Program-made: the position numbers and the translations under genes
Shown here: one piece after another, positions 10,944 to 23,345 of the stretch
Position numbering within the stretch: position 1 is the first letter of the stretch
Layout: every line of letters starts with the position of its first letter
From: Effrenium voratum
Taxonomy: Eukaryota > Sar > Dinophyceae > Suessiales > Symbiodiniaceae
Direction: 5' to 3'
Assembly: GCA_963377175.1 (NCBI GenBank)
Contig: CAUJNA010000569.1
Coordinates: 314,482-378,481, forward strand
Length of the DNA stretch: 64,000 nucleotides
The notes under the pieces: generated by a model
Seen by the model: the letters and a program-made list of their open reading frames with translations, nothing else
What the model was told of the DNA's origin: nothing
Database searches by the model: none

Positions 10944-11570
10944 TCGGAATCGCACAACTTTCCGCGCCTGCGCAACGCTGGCGCGTACAGGTTGTTACGA
11001 TCACACTTCAGGATGACCTGCTATCCCAGTACGGGGAGAATCTCGCCAAGCACGCCATTACCAAATCGAGGGACATGATATTTTTTGCTGGACCCTGCAC
11101 GGGCGGATCATCATGAGCGAGATTGAACATAACACGAGGACCAACAACAAGCAAACTCATCCAAAACGAACAGCTTGAATTTTGGAAGTCGTTCAAAGTT
11201 TTTCCCAATTGAAGCGGCACGCCGAATCCAAGAAAGCCGCCATACTCTTTGAATTTCCCAAAGGCTGCGAATGTTGGAGCGACGAGAGGTTGAAGAAGCA
11301 GATCAAGAACGGAGAATCGCACGAATTTGACTGGTGTAGGTACGGCTTGAAGCGAAGGTACGCCAAGAAACCCCTGCCGATTCGGAAACCCTGGCGTGTC
11401 ATTTCTTAAAACTTTAGCCTAAAGAAATCCCTTTCTAAGAAATGCAATGGCAACCACAGTCATGGACCTTGTGCTGGTCGGGAAACCAAGGAGACCCAAT
11501 TGTACACTTCACTAATTGTCAATGTTATTCTGCGCCGTTTTGCTGCTCGAGCCAAATGTTCGCGACATCA
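10944..11570 (+). pseudogene. Conserved-looking extra domain, PCTGGSSW motif
   Basis: Reading on across the stop at 10943 in shifting frames gives QDDLLSQYGENLAKHAITKS, then MIFFAGPCTGGSSWARLN (about 11068-11120), then ECWSDERLKKQI and IRKPWRVIS (about 11270-11405), then CNGNHSHGPCAGRETKETQ (about 11438-11500). The spaced PC-x-GG-S-W, KPW and H-x-HGPCAGR blocks look like one domain that recurs in dinoflagellate retroelement-like proteins. That association is from memory and has no functional name attached. The His/Cys content suggests metal binding. Confidence 0.45.
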
Positions 11571-11932
11571 TGGAGTGAACCTGGCTTCACCTTGCATATT
11601 CAAAGGCTTCGTTGAGAAGAAGGAGCTGCAAGGTGGGAGATCTTCTACCTCCACATCGCCGTCTACTCTTCGTACAAACTGCAGCTTCGTTTCTGCTTCT
11701 CAACGAGGAGAACAAGGTGAGTGTTGGTTGCACATCGCTCTCGGATTACCTGTTGAAAGGTCCCCTCCTGGATCAGAGAAATCTGGACCAACTGTTGAAG
11801 GGTGGTGGTCGTGCGCCTCGCCCGGATCAGGGAAGTGCGGGGTGATTGGATCTTTTCTGTGGTGGTGCTTTTGCATATTCCTTTGTCCACGACTTTGCTG
11901 GATCGCGGAGCTGTACATCTTCAAGATGAGGG
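11571..11932. other. Non-coding gap between two decayed coding regions
   Basis: Short open frames occur on both strands but none shows a recognisable domain or continues the flanking text. I see no promoter, RNA gene or repeat here. Confidence 0.5.
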
Positions 11933-14558
11933 ATGGCTTCTCACAACTCGGAAGAGTGCCTTTTCGTTTCTCCATCGAAGGCTTTCTATTGTGCATCACT
12001 GGTTGAGAAGTATGTGACGGGGCTGCGAGGAAGCAGACCCATTCCAAGAATAGACGAAGAATGCTCGGAAGCGATTGCTGCGAGATGGGTTGCGGAAGGC
12101 GGCGTGCCTGCATTATATGCAACATCTGCGTATTTCTCCATGAAGACTACACAAGTGCAAAAGGGCTCCGGATACTCGGTATCGTGGTGCAGCAACTTCA
12201 TGAAGGCAATCATGAACCATCTCTCCCAGCAGGAATGCTTGATGAAGTGGAATGATTTCTGCGGGAAAGGGAGAAGGTTGACGCAGACGCTCGCCGCTGT
12301 GGCCTCAGAGAACTCGATGAAGGAAAAGGCCGCACCCATCCTCAAGCACTTCATCGACCCCGAGATCGTGAAGGTCATCATCGACATTTGGGAGTTGATG
12401 ACGGCGCTCACGAAAGATATTCATGGACAGCCTGGCACCAATGCGGTCAGTGAGGACCAAACCGTTGGCGACGTCTATCGATATTTCCATGAACGCCATG
12501 GACAAGCACGAATGCGTGCGGAAAGCGCGTCATTAACGCTCTGGTTAAAGAAGAGTGAAAAGAGGTTCACTGCATTCCGGGATGCACTGCACTCCGAAGG
12601 CAAGGGTGTGCACTGTGGTCAACGGCGTTCTAGACAAGGACGAGGTCCGCAGGAACCACAAATGTGTGCAGAAACACCTGGAACTGCTCACCCTCTCTGC
12701 CAAGTATGTGGCTTTCGCTGCTAGACGCGAACCACAATGCACAGCCAAGAACATCTTGGAGCTGACGATCACCGAGAAGATCAAGAAGATCCCCACCATC
12801 CCCGATGCCTTGTTCGCTGCGTCTACTGCTATGGGATGCGTCTCATTCCTACATGCAAGACCAGAGAGATCTTTGGGGGCAATGATCGTGAGAGAATAGA
12901 GTACGTTGGCGGCGACAAGACCATCATCAGGGATGTTGACGCACAGCTCAACAATCTCAATAAGGTGTTCCCTGTCATGGCCAAAGCCTGGGAAATGAAG
13001 CTGCCTGCCATCAACATGTACGCCATATCCGTTGCACCGCGTGGCGAAGATCGTGCCAAGGAAGACGCGAATCGCTTAACGTGGGAATCGTTCATCGTGC
13101 TGCAGGACAACCAGACTGCGGATGAACAGCAACAGCGGGCCTTCATGAACAACTTGCTACACTCCAAAGATAGCACCAAGAAGTTCATCGACATCTTCGA
13201 CGAAGATTTCGGCGAAGAAGGAGTACCAGCATGGTGGAGGATATCAGGGAAAGCACAACCTGCTCCAGAGGCAATGCCGAAACCCAGCGCCGGAAGCGAG
13301 CAGCCTGGTGCCCAACCAAGCGCGAGCTCCAGCGATGACGCTGCTGGTCGTGCACCGTGGTGGTCTACATGGCGGCCGCCGGGAAAAGAGCAGGATGACG
13401 GAACGGTTGTCAACACGACCATCCCAGCGATCCTGGAGACTTCCGCAAAAGGGGAAGACGACCGATGGATCATGCCGGAGAAGCATGATGTGAACGAATC
13501 AATAACCATCATCGAACAGCGCACCGCTTTCGGCAACCTCAACTTTGGGGTTAGCTTTGTATTGCGCAGGAAATCCGGAGTCGTCATGCCCATTACGAAA
13601 TTTGGACCAGAAGTCAAAGCGGGAAAGAGAGCAGGTATTTGCAGCATTTGGTGTCAACATTGCTCATCTTCGGCGAGAGGAGAAGAGCTGACCGCATCAT
13701 CGCTGCCTACCTCAACAAGCCCAACCTCGCCTGGCTCCAACTCTACGCATACATTTGCGCAAAGACAGGATGTCCTTATTCTGCGAAGCTACCTGGAGCA
13801 ACCGCATTGAAGGCTCTCATTGACGGTCATGACAATCCCGACACGGCCAATGCTGGAATTTCGAAGATCATCAAGAGGCACAAAGCCGATGAAGGGTACC
13901 GAACTCACATGCCAGCAATTGTGTGATGTCGCGACATCGACCATGCAAGTCCTACGTGATCCTTGATTGGCCATTGAGGCAGAAAACTGGGAAGCACATC
14001 AGGACGTTCCAATCCCACATGCATGACGATGGATGGAACAATGTCATCAAGATATCCTGCTACGCATCCGACGATATGAGACGTGGTACAAACACACCGC
14101 TTGTTGCTTGCATCAGAGGACTGATCAACACGATCAAGGGTGGCAGCAGATGGAAGCAATCCGTTGCAAACTGCTCGGTACACATTTGGATGTCGTTGTA
14201 TGACTGCATCCAGAAGCAAGGTTCCGAGTGGAATATCAACACCAGCTACGAGTACGACGGCCTGCTCGAGGTTCTGAGTGAACTTTCAAGCATATGTGGC
14301 GGAGGAATATTCGTGAGTATCAACAACCACCCAGAATTCCATCAGAGCACTGGCAACATGATGCTGACCGCAACGAAAGTGATGGAAGTGTGCGCGAACG
14401 CGGGCGTCGTGGTCACCGACAACGATCTCGTTTGGAAGCAAGTATCTGGATTGACAGATCGCAACTACAGCAGGCACGGTGTTAAGCAAGCATATGAGCT
14501 GTGGGCGCGTAAGTCTCATAGGCGCCATAGGACCCGAGTCTCACCCCATGCCCACTAG
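11933..14558 (+). pseudogene. Decayed large ORF, part 1, unknown family
   Basis: ATG 11933 opens a smooth, protein-like text (KTTQVQKGSGYSVSWCSNFM, then FIDPEIVKVIIDIWELMTAL) that crosses frames near 12605, 12880 and 13640, and restarts at 13923. Each piece looks natural: KHLELLTLSAKYVAFAARRE, DAQLNNLNKVFPVMAKAWEM, FMNNLLHSKDSTKKFIDIFD, NTIKGGSRWKQSVANCSVHI. The composition is that of a soluble helical protein, with a Pro/Ser/Ala-rich linker near 13260-13390. Four or more shifts make it a pseudogene, unless introns are involved. I do not recognise the family. It follows the copia relic in the same orientation. Confidence 0.55.
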
Positions 14559-14769
14559 TATTTTCGAGATAGCCTCCTACGCGCGACAGGAAATAGCAAG
14601 GATCACTAAACCCAAGATGCCCAAAGAACATAAAACCCCGGACCAGCCAAGCCACTTGAGCAAGCGGTGCCCACAAATTTGGGTGTCAAGTCCCCCACGT
14701 GGCCCTTTGTAGACCACAGGAGCCCCGAGCAGTTAACAGAGCCGGTCCAATTGAATTTGGGTATTTGCC
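14559..14769. other. Short non-coding break within the decayed region
   Basis: About 210 bases with stops in all + frames separate two protein-like stretches. It could be an intron remnant or the junction of two genes. The next stretch begins with its own ATG at 14770. Confidence 0.4.
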
Positions 14770-15720
14770 ATGGCAGCCATCTTGAGATTGCTCGATCACT
14801 GCATTACAAGGATAACATGCAGCATCGAGCGCACCGGAGACTCCAAGCTCTTCTACGTGTTGCAAAAGCAGCTGATCGTCGAGATGATCATGGATGTGCT
14901 TTCGCTGGACGCACAAACGGTTTCCGACCTGGAAGATGCATGCGTGGGCGTGTCCCCGCTGCAATTCAATGTGCCTCAGGGCGCAACAGGCGGTAATGTC
15001 CGCTATCACTACAAGCCGGACTTCACTGCTCACTTCCACAAACAGAAGTCGTATCATGAAGAGCAGCGAAGAGAAGGCAAAGCGTTCGGCAAGGAGGACG
15101 GCGACGACGTGCGATCGAAGTGGTACTACTTCGAAGACGTTGCGGACTTACTTTTGCGCACAATGTCATGTAGAGGGAGCTGAACCCACGGCCGACTATC
15201 AGTACAATGCGGATACATATAGAATACCATGCACAAGGGGGCTGACCGCCCCAACACCATTAAAACATTCTTTGCTGAATGTAGCCTGGTGCTCGGTGAA
15301 TGAGCTTGAAAGCGTTTTCGATGGGGACACGGACGGAATCGTACAATTTCTCATCGTGAATCTGTTCAACAAGAAGTTCGCGAAGGAGCTGTCGCAAATC
15401 GGTGGCATCACGCTCGATAGGGACTCCTTTGCCGACTACTTCCGCAGTAGCAATGGGAAGCAACTGTGGGTTGACAAGCTGTCGCACATCGTCACCCATT
15501 CCGATGGAACGAAGGAGAAGAAGACCAAATTCCGTGTATGGCGCGACTATGGAAACGCTGGATGCGTTGGTTCCTAGGTCAGGAACAGGCATATCGTGTT
15601 TTCTCCACCGAAAATGAAAAGAAGTTGGGAGATGGACTGGAGACCGTTCTCGGGTTCTTCGACGTCATATCCTACTTCGGAAAGGAATTGCCAAAATGGG
15701 GGAACGTTTGCCAATACTGA
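14770..15720 (+). pseudogene. Decayed large ORF, part 2, unknown family
   Basis: ATG 14770 begins MAAILRLLDHCITRITCSIE and a helical domain, including DVLSLDAQTVSDLEDACVG and HYKPDFTAHFHKQKSYHEEQ. The text changes frame near 15160 to one carrying VQFLIVNLFNKKFAKELSQI and DRDSFADYFRSSNGKQLWVD. It changes back near 15545 to EKKLGDGLETVLGFFDVISYF. The first and third pieces share one frame, so two shifts of opposite sign explain the pattern. No known motif was seen. Confidence 0.5.
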
Positions 15721-17871
15721 CCAATGCTAGAAGCCACGTTCCTAAAGTTCGTCAGGGAGAACATGACTTCTCACATGACGGGTTTCAACAGGAAGAGACG
15801 CGGCGCAGTCAAGTACATGGAAGTTCCCAACAGGAACGTCAGGGACATCATGGACAGACGAGGCTGATCGTGATCGTGAACCCGATCATACCGAGGAGCC
15901 TGAAGCCAAACAATCGAGAGTCGAGGACATCGCCTAGAACTGTTGCGGATGTTTGAGGACCTTTGCGATCGCTCTGGCGAACTCAAGATTTGCATGAAGT
16001 GCGGGAAAGAATCCCATGATGGGACACCCAAAGACACCGCAAGGGCAACTGAGTCTGACTCGGCACGCGGCAAGATCACAATGCTGTCTCTTCCAGAAGG
16101 ACATCCCTCATCCGATGAAGACATCGAAATGGAGGTTCCTGATGATGATGAAGAGATGGCGCCGATGTCCAGCGAACCTCATGAGAAATTCCGCATCAAC
16201 CGGAAGAAGCGGAGGAGCCGATCTTCTATCCGAGGGAGGAGTTCCACAAGTGCAACTACCTCGTGAACCTCTCTGAGATGGCTGATGGGCTTCCGGGAGA
16301 ACTCCACGTTGGTCAACTCGACCTACGCACGAATCCGAACGGAACCATGAAGGAGTACAACCACATGCTCGATTCGTTTGGTGGAGCAAGCCCCTCTATG
16401 ATTCGTCAACCCGGTGATGAGGCAGTTTGCGAAGGGATGCAAGGATATTCATGTATGACCCGCGCGCTGCCAAGGGGGTTACACTTGGAAGTCATGAACA
16501 TGCAGAACAGAGACACAAGTTTTCCCTATGTACAGTGAGTACACAGCGTTGGGATCTCACATTCACCACCAAGCTTGTTCTTTACGTCAAAAGCACTGGT
16601 GAAGATCCTACGACATCAAATCGGCCAAAAGCGGGGGAACCCTATTCCTTCTGGTGGAGGATGGGTGAACATCGGCCATCCTGATTCCCGAACATGTCCG
16701 ATCGCTTGGGCGGAGCGTGTCGCGTGACAAAGCCATCAGCCCTGGAAGGTATCATTTTGAGAGGTATCGTTCCGGGCGGCAATGACAGTGCGCGAAGGTT
16801 GGCGGTACACTTCGGAGTATTTGCACCTTGGGACAGCGAGAACATCTCGACTAAGACTGCAATGCACGATATAAAGAGGGAGATGACCTCATCGCCATCT
16901 ACGTGACAACAAGGAAGTTGTCCGTGTACCAATCAGGGGTCACATCGGGTGGGACGGTCGTCGCCTTCGAGACCATTCCCTTCAAAGAGATAAGGGCAAT
17001 CTGGAGATTCAAGTCCACGAAGAAAGGACCTGTGAAAGAGGTTAGGCGGATCTACTCCCGCGCCGTCAAGAGCGAGATCTGTCCAGGATTCAAGGACGCT
17101 GTGGGCGTGACCCCAGCGGACTTTCTTGGAAACCTCAACAGTTTCCTGGACGATGAAGACTCTGCGGATGCTGACATCCTGAAGAATATGGTCGTCGATG
17201 CGTGCGTGAACATCGGAGTGCCCGAGGCCTTGAACAAATCGTTGGTAGAGATCAGGGATTTGCTCAGCAGATTCATTGTCTACCGCGAGGACAATCCATC
17301 AAGTATTTCCAACAGAGTATGCCCAGCATGCGCTATCATTATTCCAAGGGGATTTTGTTATTGCACGGCGTGCGAATGTGAGTTCATTTCCACCGGCAAG
17401 TTCGTGATCCATGTGGATGACGACGAGCCCAAACCATCCGACACCACCAGTGTGACGGAGAAAGTGAAACAAGCTCAGCGAGAAGCAAAGGAAGATGCTG
17501 AGCGATTCGTCGCCGAAGAAGAACGACCCGACACCCATGAGATGAGTGGGGAACGGTCTGCAGGCAGATCGTACATCCCGTCGGATATCGGGACGGGGAC
17601 ATCGACGATGAAGATGCGGGAGTTTGTCCGGACAACCCAGAGGAGGATGTGGACGCAATTCATCTCTTGCAAGTCAAGGCCATCTGCGTCGACGAAGCCG
17701 GCGAGGCATCACACCTCTCTGGATTCATTGGCATCGTGCTTTTTCAAAGTGTGGAAGGTGTTTGCCAACAACGAGACAGATGTGGTCAAGGAGCCTGGCA
17801 AAGGCAGCGGACTCCATTGTCCCTACATCGCGATCAATGGGAGGGACAAGTGGGTTTTTTCAAGTCGATGA
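15721..17871 (+). pseudogene. Decayed ORF, part 3, Tpt1/KptA-like stretch
   Basis: An acidic, CxxC-bearing piece (15943-16200) precedes a frame change to PREEFHKCNYLVNLSEMADG and then a segment with YSFWWRMGEHRPS. The stretch at 16694-16906 reads TKPSALEGIILRGIVPGG and then RRLAVHFGVFAPWDSEN. It parallels the S-I-L-x-x-G-L...H-V-H-F/L-S core of Tpt1/KptA RNA 2'-phosphotransferases, an ADP-ribosyltransferase-like fold. The following frame (16903-17871) continues with SVYQSGVTSGGTVVAFETIP and ends with a zinc-ribbon-like CPAC...CYCTAC (about 17320-17370). The Tpt1 assignment rests on motif resemblance only; other ART-fold enzymes are possible. Confidence 0.4.
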
Positions 17872-18394
17872 ACAGAACATTCCAATCCCGCCCACCTATG
17901 AAGAGGTCACTGCCGCTCCTAAGTTCAGAAATGTGAGGTTCAAAAGCGCGAGCCACAGGGACGAAGAAATGTTCTTTTGGTTCCTGAAGCTGAGAGGGCT
18001 ATACGATTTGGACCGCCTGCAAGATACTTGGTATCAAAGCAGAGCAGTTCAGAGGTGTCAGCCACCAGAAGGACATTGCCTTCGTCAGCGACACAATATT
18101 CCAATGCATCGCCCTTGGCCTCAATTGCGACTACATGACCTTCTACCGAACAGATGTGAACATTGGACGCAAGTTCTTGAAACTTGAGCTTGGTGCAATC
18201 ATGTGCATTCAAAGCGTAAAAGAGGTTGACACTCCTCTTATCCAATGGTGCTATTCTCGCAATACACATCTGCCCTCGCGCTTTATCGAGAAGATCAATC
18301 GGACCGAGGAGACTGAGGAGACACCGCGTTCTCTGTTAGAAAGGTTCCGGTGGAGGGCGACTAGAAAGGCCATCGCAGCATTATCACACTGCTG
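17872..18394 (+). pseudogene. Decayed ORF, part 4, second ART-like fragment
   Basis: Pieces in alternate frames read IPIPPTYEEVTAAPKFRNVR, FFWFLKLRGLYDLDRLQDTW (17860-18045), then DIAFVSDTIFQCIALGLNCD and RTDVNIGRKFLKLELGAIM (about 18075-18205), ending at 18394. They look protein-coding and continue the same decayed gene. No domain name can be given. Nothing recognisable follows until the simple repeats at 19.3 kb. Confidence 0.4.
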
Positions 18395-19344
18395 ATCAAG
18401 CATTTTCGTTACGATTTCTTCCACGTGGGGGATCAACTGGAATTTGCATTTTTACACAATGGGATCGTGATACTCATCGTGCATGGTATCATGGCCAGCC
18501 CTTGTGGTACTCGTCGTGCACGGTACCCTGGGCAAACCAAAAGTATTTGCATGAGACTTGCATTTATCACCACAGAATGTTTCTTGTTTTCCGTACAGTA
18601 TCGTCATCGGCGACTACTTTTCTGGAGATGCCAGGTATTTGGTGGTCAACGATTATTCGATGCTACAATTGTTACTGGTTACAAATTGGTGATGGACTAT
18701 GCTAACCATGGATATTCGTTTTCTGCAGACTGCCCTGGATCTGTACTATTACCTTACAGATAGCTTTCTGCATGTGCACCATTGCACATGAGGTCCGGTA
18801 AGAGACCTGTAGCATTCTCATTTCATGTCAAGTTACAGAACCTGGTCAAACTCGCGTAGAGACAATTCACTGAATTGAAAAAGAGAAGCCGTGCGTCCAT
18901 GCGTGTCGGCATGCGTTTGTGATTGGTTCCCGACCCAGGGATGAACCCAAGCCCGGGATGGGGGATGCTAAGAATCTCCGAGCCGCAGGCTAAAACATCC
19001 TAAGGGCAGGTTCTGAGCGTCACCCTGTTACTTCCCCTTGTTTAAGGTCCTAAACCTTTGAGGGAATTGTGTTTTGTGTGCAGCCGACATGTACATGCGA
19101 ATGCATTTGGCTCAAGACCTTGATAATAGAACCGAGGCAAACATCCAATACACAAGCAAAGCAAAGGGGTTCGTATTCCACGGTCGCATCGAGTCGTGGG
19201 ACTGCGCAGATCCTTTGCCTTACAACCCCCGTTTACCACGACCACTACTATACGACTCACCGTCGAGGGTATTGGTTACTTCACGGGAGTCGAACCCCAA
19301 CTGCCTTGTCATTTGACTACGTGGTTGATTCACCTCCTGGCACT
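18395..19344. other. Non-coding stretch without identified gene
   Basis: Mixed-composition DNA with only short open frames. It includes a 14-base spliced-leader-like word at 19103-19116 and a sequence resembling a T-loop (GGGTTCGACTCC on the minus strand near 19280), but no tRNA could be folded around it. Confidence 0.5.
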
Positions 19345-19346
19345 CA

Positions 19347-19377
<31 letters not shown>

Positions 19378-19390
19378 TCTCTCTCCCTCT
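19345..19390. repeat. (CT)n microsatellite
   Basis: About 46 bases of CT repeats with single interruptions, followed by a C/T-rich stretch to about 19460. The flanks to 19800 carry only short frames and a run of ten G at 19662-19671. Confidence 0.9.
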
Positions 19391-19809
19391 TCTCCTCCCC
19401 CCAAGTGTTCAATTCTCCCTTCATGTCCGCTTCATTTTCCTCATATCCCTACGTCTCCCTTCGTGTCCTTTGGTTTCCTTGTCCTTTCTTTGCCTTTCAG
19501 TCCCCCCTTGTTCAAGATTTTCGGCGAAAGGAGGCAGAAAACCCGAACCGGCAAGGGGCCAGGGGGATTCGAGCATGGGACCCCTGTTTTGCTCCCCGAA
19601 GACTATTTTTAGTGGAACGTCATCACAAACGCTCCTGAAACCTGCGTATCAAACGTCGTGGGGGGGGGGGTTATCCTCTATCCTCTCTTAAGTGTCCGAC
19701 GCGCGGCGGATATGGGAAGGAGGTTTGAAGGCCAAAGGGGCTTGCAAAGCTGGCGCATTAGGCAGGGGTTGGCGGCCCAGCGTATGTCTGGGTTAAAACA
19801 GCACGAGCC

Positions 19810-20300
19810 TCCAGAGCGTTCAGCCTTGCTGTTGTTGTTGGTGGTCGTGGTGGTTGTGATGGCGGGGGCGGTGGTGCGTCTGTGGTTGCTGCGGGTGCCG
19901 CGGATGTTGCGGTTGTTGTGGTTCGCGGTTGTCAGTGGGTGGTTGCTTGTTCTGCGTTGGTTGGAGTTGTTTGCATTTTGTGTTGGTTGCGCGTGGTTTG
20001 TTTTCTGTCTGTGCAGCGTAGCGTCTGCTGCTTCTGGCTTGTTGCGTGTTTGCTGGCGTTCGCCTGTTTTTGCGTGTCTTCTGGGCAGTCTGTTTGGCGG
20101 CGCGTTGTGTGTAACTTGCGGTTTTGCACGCTTGCCGTGTTTGTTTGGGACTGCGTGTGCTTCGGAGTCTTGCGCATGTCTGTTTATGTGTTGCTCGTGG
20201 GTTTGTGTGGTTCCAAGGTCTTCCTCGCCTGTGTGTGTTCTGGGTAATGTGTTTATTTGTCTCTGTTTGTGTCTTTGTGTGTATCTTCATGTGCGTCTCT
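19810..20300. other. G/T-rich low-complexity stretch
   Basis: The + strand is strongly G- and T-rich, starting with GTT and GGT trinucleotide runs. It is open in several frames on both strands, giving Cys/Val/Leu-rich or Gln/Thr/Arg-rich hypothetical peptides. The openness follows from base skew, and no conserved protein text is visible. Confidence 0.6.
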
Positions 20301-20565
20301 GCTTCCTCAACCACCCACCTACTCACGTGCGCCAGCGCAGGGATAAACAAATGGAAGTGAAGCCACGGACAGACTTGAGCTGTTGCGCAACGTCTGAGTG
20401 GAAACCAGCACATAATTAGCACACAACCGTGCAAAACGTCCGAAGATTCGTGGACATTGAGCATGTTCCAGGCTATTTTTTCAGAATATTGTAGCTGAAA
20501 TTAGCCTGTTGCTTTCTCAACCGGGAACAAAGCAACAAACTCGACCGAAACACAGGCGCACGAGG

Positions 20566-20791
20566 AGACACACACGCGCACACACACACACACACGCACA
20601 CACACACACAGACACAGACAGACGCACACACACAGACGCCAACACACACACAGACAGACGCACACACACACACAGACGCCAACACACACACAGACACACA
20701 GACACACAGACACACAGACACACAGACACACAGACACACAGACACACAGACACACAGACACACAGACACACAGACACACACACACACACAC
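20566..20791. repeat. (CA)n / (AGACACAC)n array, left arm
   Basis: CA repeats with a regular 8-bp sub-period (AGACACAC) through 20690-20780. This unit is the reverse complement of the unit in the 21.1-21.6 kb array, so the two form arms of a large foldback. Confidence 0.95.
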
Positions 20792-21064
20792 CCACCCAGG
20801 CATGTTAAAAAAAACACACGGACACAGACACGCGCACAGAGAGCGCGCACACAGACACAGACGCGCAAACATACACACATACAAACGCACGCGCCGAGCC
20901 CCACACACACATGCGCAGATTAACGCATGCATGCATGCATGCGTATGTGCCTGCGTGTTTTTGTGTAGCTCTGTGTGTTTCTGTGTGTTTGTGTCTGTCT
21001 GTCTGCGTGCGTTTGTCTGTGTGCGCGTGTCGTTTTTCTGTTTGTCTTCGTTGGTCGTGTTGGA

Positions 21065-21632
<568 letters not shown>

Positions 21633-21721
21633 GATTGTACTCGTGCGGTTGTTTCTTTGTTTGTTTGCTTGCTTGCTTGTTTGTTAGTTTGGTTGGTTGC
21701 TTTTTGGCGTTGTGTTTTTGT

Positions 21722-22040
21722 GTGGTTGTACCTTGGTTCCCCCTCGCTGTGGCCTTGATCCGTGCACCTTCTTGAGAAATGACCGCCTCTGACTTGCCAT
21801 CGGCCTGGTTCACTCTGGCACCTGTCATCTTACTCGACACTTCTGGTGCTGTGGGATCTCAGGGCAGAGTGATGGATTTTTACGTTCCTTCGAGCGCCGA
21901 CCCGGCCAAGCGAATGGGGCCGTTGGGCATTGCTTCGGAGTGTACGAAGTGAAGAAACAGCTTGCGAATGCCCTAAAAACTTCATCGTTGTTCAAGCGAT
22001 TGTGTTTGTTTGTGCGCGTTTCCCTTGAAGTATTTTCATT
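21722..22040. repeat. Diverged direct repeat A, copy 1
   Basis: It shares ordered blocks with 23035-23345: 'cttctggtgctgtg', 'gggatctcagggc', 'gagtgatgg', 'cacgttccttc'-like, 'tgtac-aagtgaaga', 'acttcatcgttgttc' and 'gcgcgtttccc'. Protein-coding potential is not evident. Confidence 0.7.
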
Positions 22041-22329
22041 GTAGCCCCTTTAGTAGCTCACTGGCGAGCTTGTTGAATGTGCAAAGAGCGTGATAGGAAG
22101 TGGCCACACATGACCCTGTGACTTAGCGTGCTTGGTTTGTAGGTTGCGTAGGTTGCTTCCTGAGTTGCGCAATGCTGATCTAGCGTCAAGCGATTTTCAT
22201 AAAGGCTACGCACATGTTCAGGGCATGAACATGTTGTGTTTAAGGCCATTGAGGCGGCCTGGCGTGTGATTCTCATAGCTGCGTCAGAAGCGCTCTTCAC
22301 AGTTGGAAAATTTCCTTTGCTCCACCCTG

Positions 22330-22610
22330 TTTAGGGGTCTGTCCGCCGCCGTAGGTAAAGCTGTGCCACCAGGCCTGGTTTGGGCTGGGAACATTGGGCA
22401 GCCGCAAGGCAATGGTCACGAACTGGGTGAGCACCAACAAACATGGGCAGCGAACATCAAACCAAGACCATTATGTCCCTCAAGGGTCCCCAGGCAAAGC
22501 TCACTCGAAACTCAGAAGATGCTTCCAACTTGGGCGAGGAAAGAGAATGAGGCCCCTGGAATTGCAGGTTGTGATGATTGGAAAGGGGCTAGCGCAAGGC
22601 GCATCTTTGC
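22330..22610. repeat. Diverged direct repeat B, copy 1
   Basis: It matches 23847-24060 in order: 'gtccgccgc', 'gccaccaggcct', 'gggaacat', 'aaagctcactcgaaactcagaagat' (cf. 'aaagttcattcgaaagtcagaagat'), 'aacttgg', 'gaggcccct' and 'ttggaaag'. Together with repeat A this indicates an old segmental duplication. Confidence 0.7.
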
Positions 22611-23034
22611 CCTCGGGGTGGACATGTGCTGGGCCTCTATTTTGGCAAAACGTATCACCTGGGCCCCATACGAGTTTCTTCGGAGACTGAGGCGTAAATT
22701 GAAAATGTGTCACGGTTCATGTCCGCACCCACCAGCCGTGAATACGGGTATGTTTTCCTCATTACATGATGTCCGCCAAAGTGGCCTCAGTAGAATTGCA
22801 CCGGTGTACTGAGAAGAGTCCCCTGCAAATTGTGCATGTCCAAGCACTGACACATTCGCAGGGTTTCCACTGACTTCCAACGTGAACAATAGAATTGTTC
22901 GACCACTTGCCAGCACCGCTGCAAAGGTTATGATGCGGAGCTGTGCTAAGAACCTGCAGGGATCATGAGTTACGCAAGTTTCGTTGCTGCTTTCGAGGGC
23001 CACGCGCACACATGGCCAGCTGAACTTGTATGTT

Positions 23035-23345
23035 CTTGAAGCCTTGGTTGCCCTCCGGCATGACCTTGAGCCGTGTACCTGGTGACAAACCAACCTATTG
23101 GTACCACAGGTTCTGCCATCAAGTGGCGCAGCAGCTTACTTGATAGTTCTGGTGCTGTGCCCATTTGTCATGGGATCTCAGGGGCGGAGTGATGGGTTTA
23201 CACGTTCCTTCAGGCGCAAGTTAGATGAATTGAGCTGGCTGGAACTTAATTTGGGGGTGTACAAAGTGAAGAGACGGCTTGGAGATTTTTGGACACTTCA
23301 TTGTTGTTCAGACGATTGTATTTGATTGCGCGCGTTTCCCCTGCA
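23035..23345. repeat. Diverged direct repeat A, copy 2
   Basis: Second copy of the 21722-22040 block, with several small insertions (for example about 25 bases after 'ggcgcaag'). The copies look roughly 70-80% alike over the aligned blocks by eye. Confidence 0.7.

Larger units (their letters stand above)
2497..11570 (+). mobile_element. Decayed Ty1/copia-type retroelement, dinoflagellate style
   Basis: Domains lie in copia order on the + strand: coiled-coil gag N-terminus, gag core and CCCH finger, aspartic protease (DTGC), integrase, reverse transcriptase (YVDD), RNase H, then an extra domain. The reading frame changes at many points and stops interrupt several modules, so the copy cannot express a full polyprotein. 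Integrase lying before RT places it in the copia class. The wording of the RT and integrase blocks is of the kind I associate with dinoflagellate genomes. No LTR pair or target duplication was seen, so both ends are approximate. Confidence 0.85.

Noticed and set aside
2214..11932. LTRs for the first retroelement
   Set aside because: I compared sequence before 2497 with sequence after 10.3 kb and found no direct repeat or TG...CA ends. A computed self-alignment could still reveal a diverged pair.
19250..19310. tRNA-like T-loop (GGGTTCGACTCC, minus strand)
   Set aside because: No matching acceptor, D or anticodon stems could be formed around it.
19658..20464. Frames of 253 (+) and 214 (-) codons
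   Set aside because: The region is G/T-skewed and open on both strands at once. The peptides are Cys/Val/Leu- or Gln/Thr-rich with no conserved motif.
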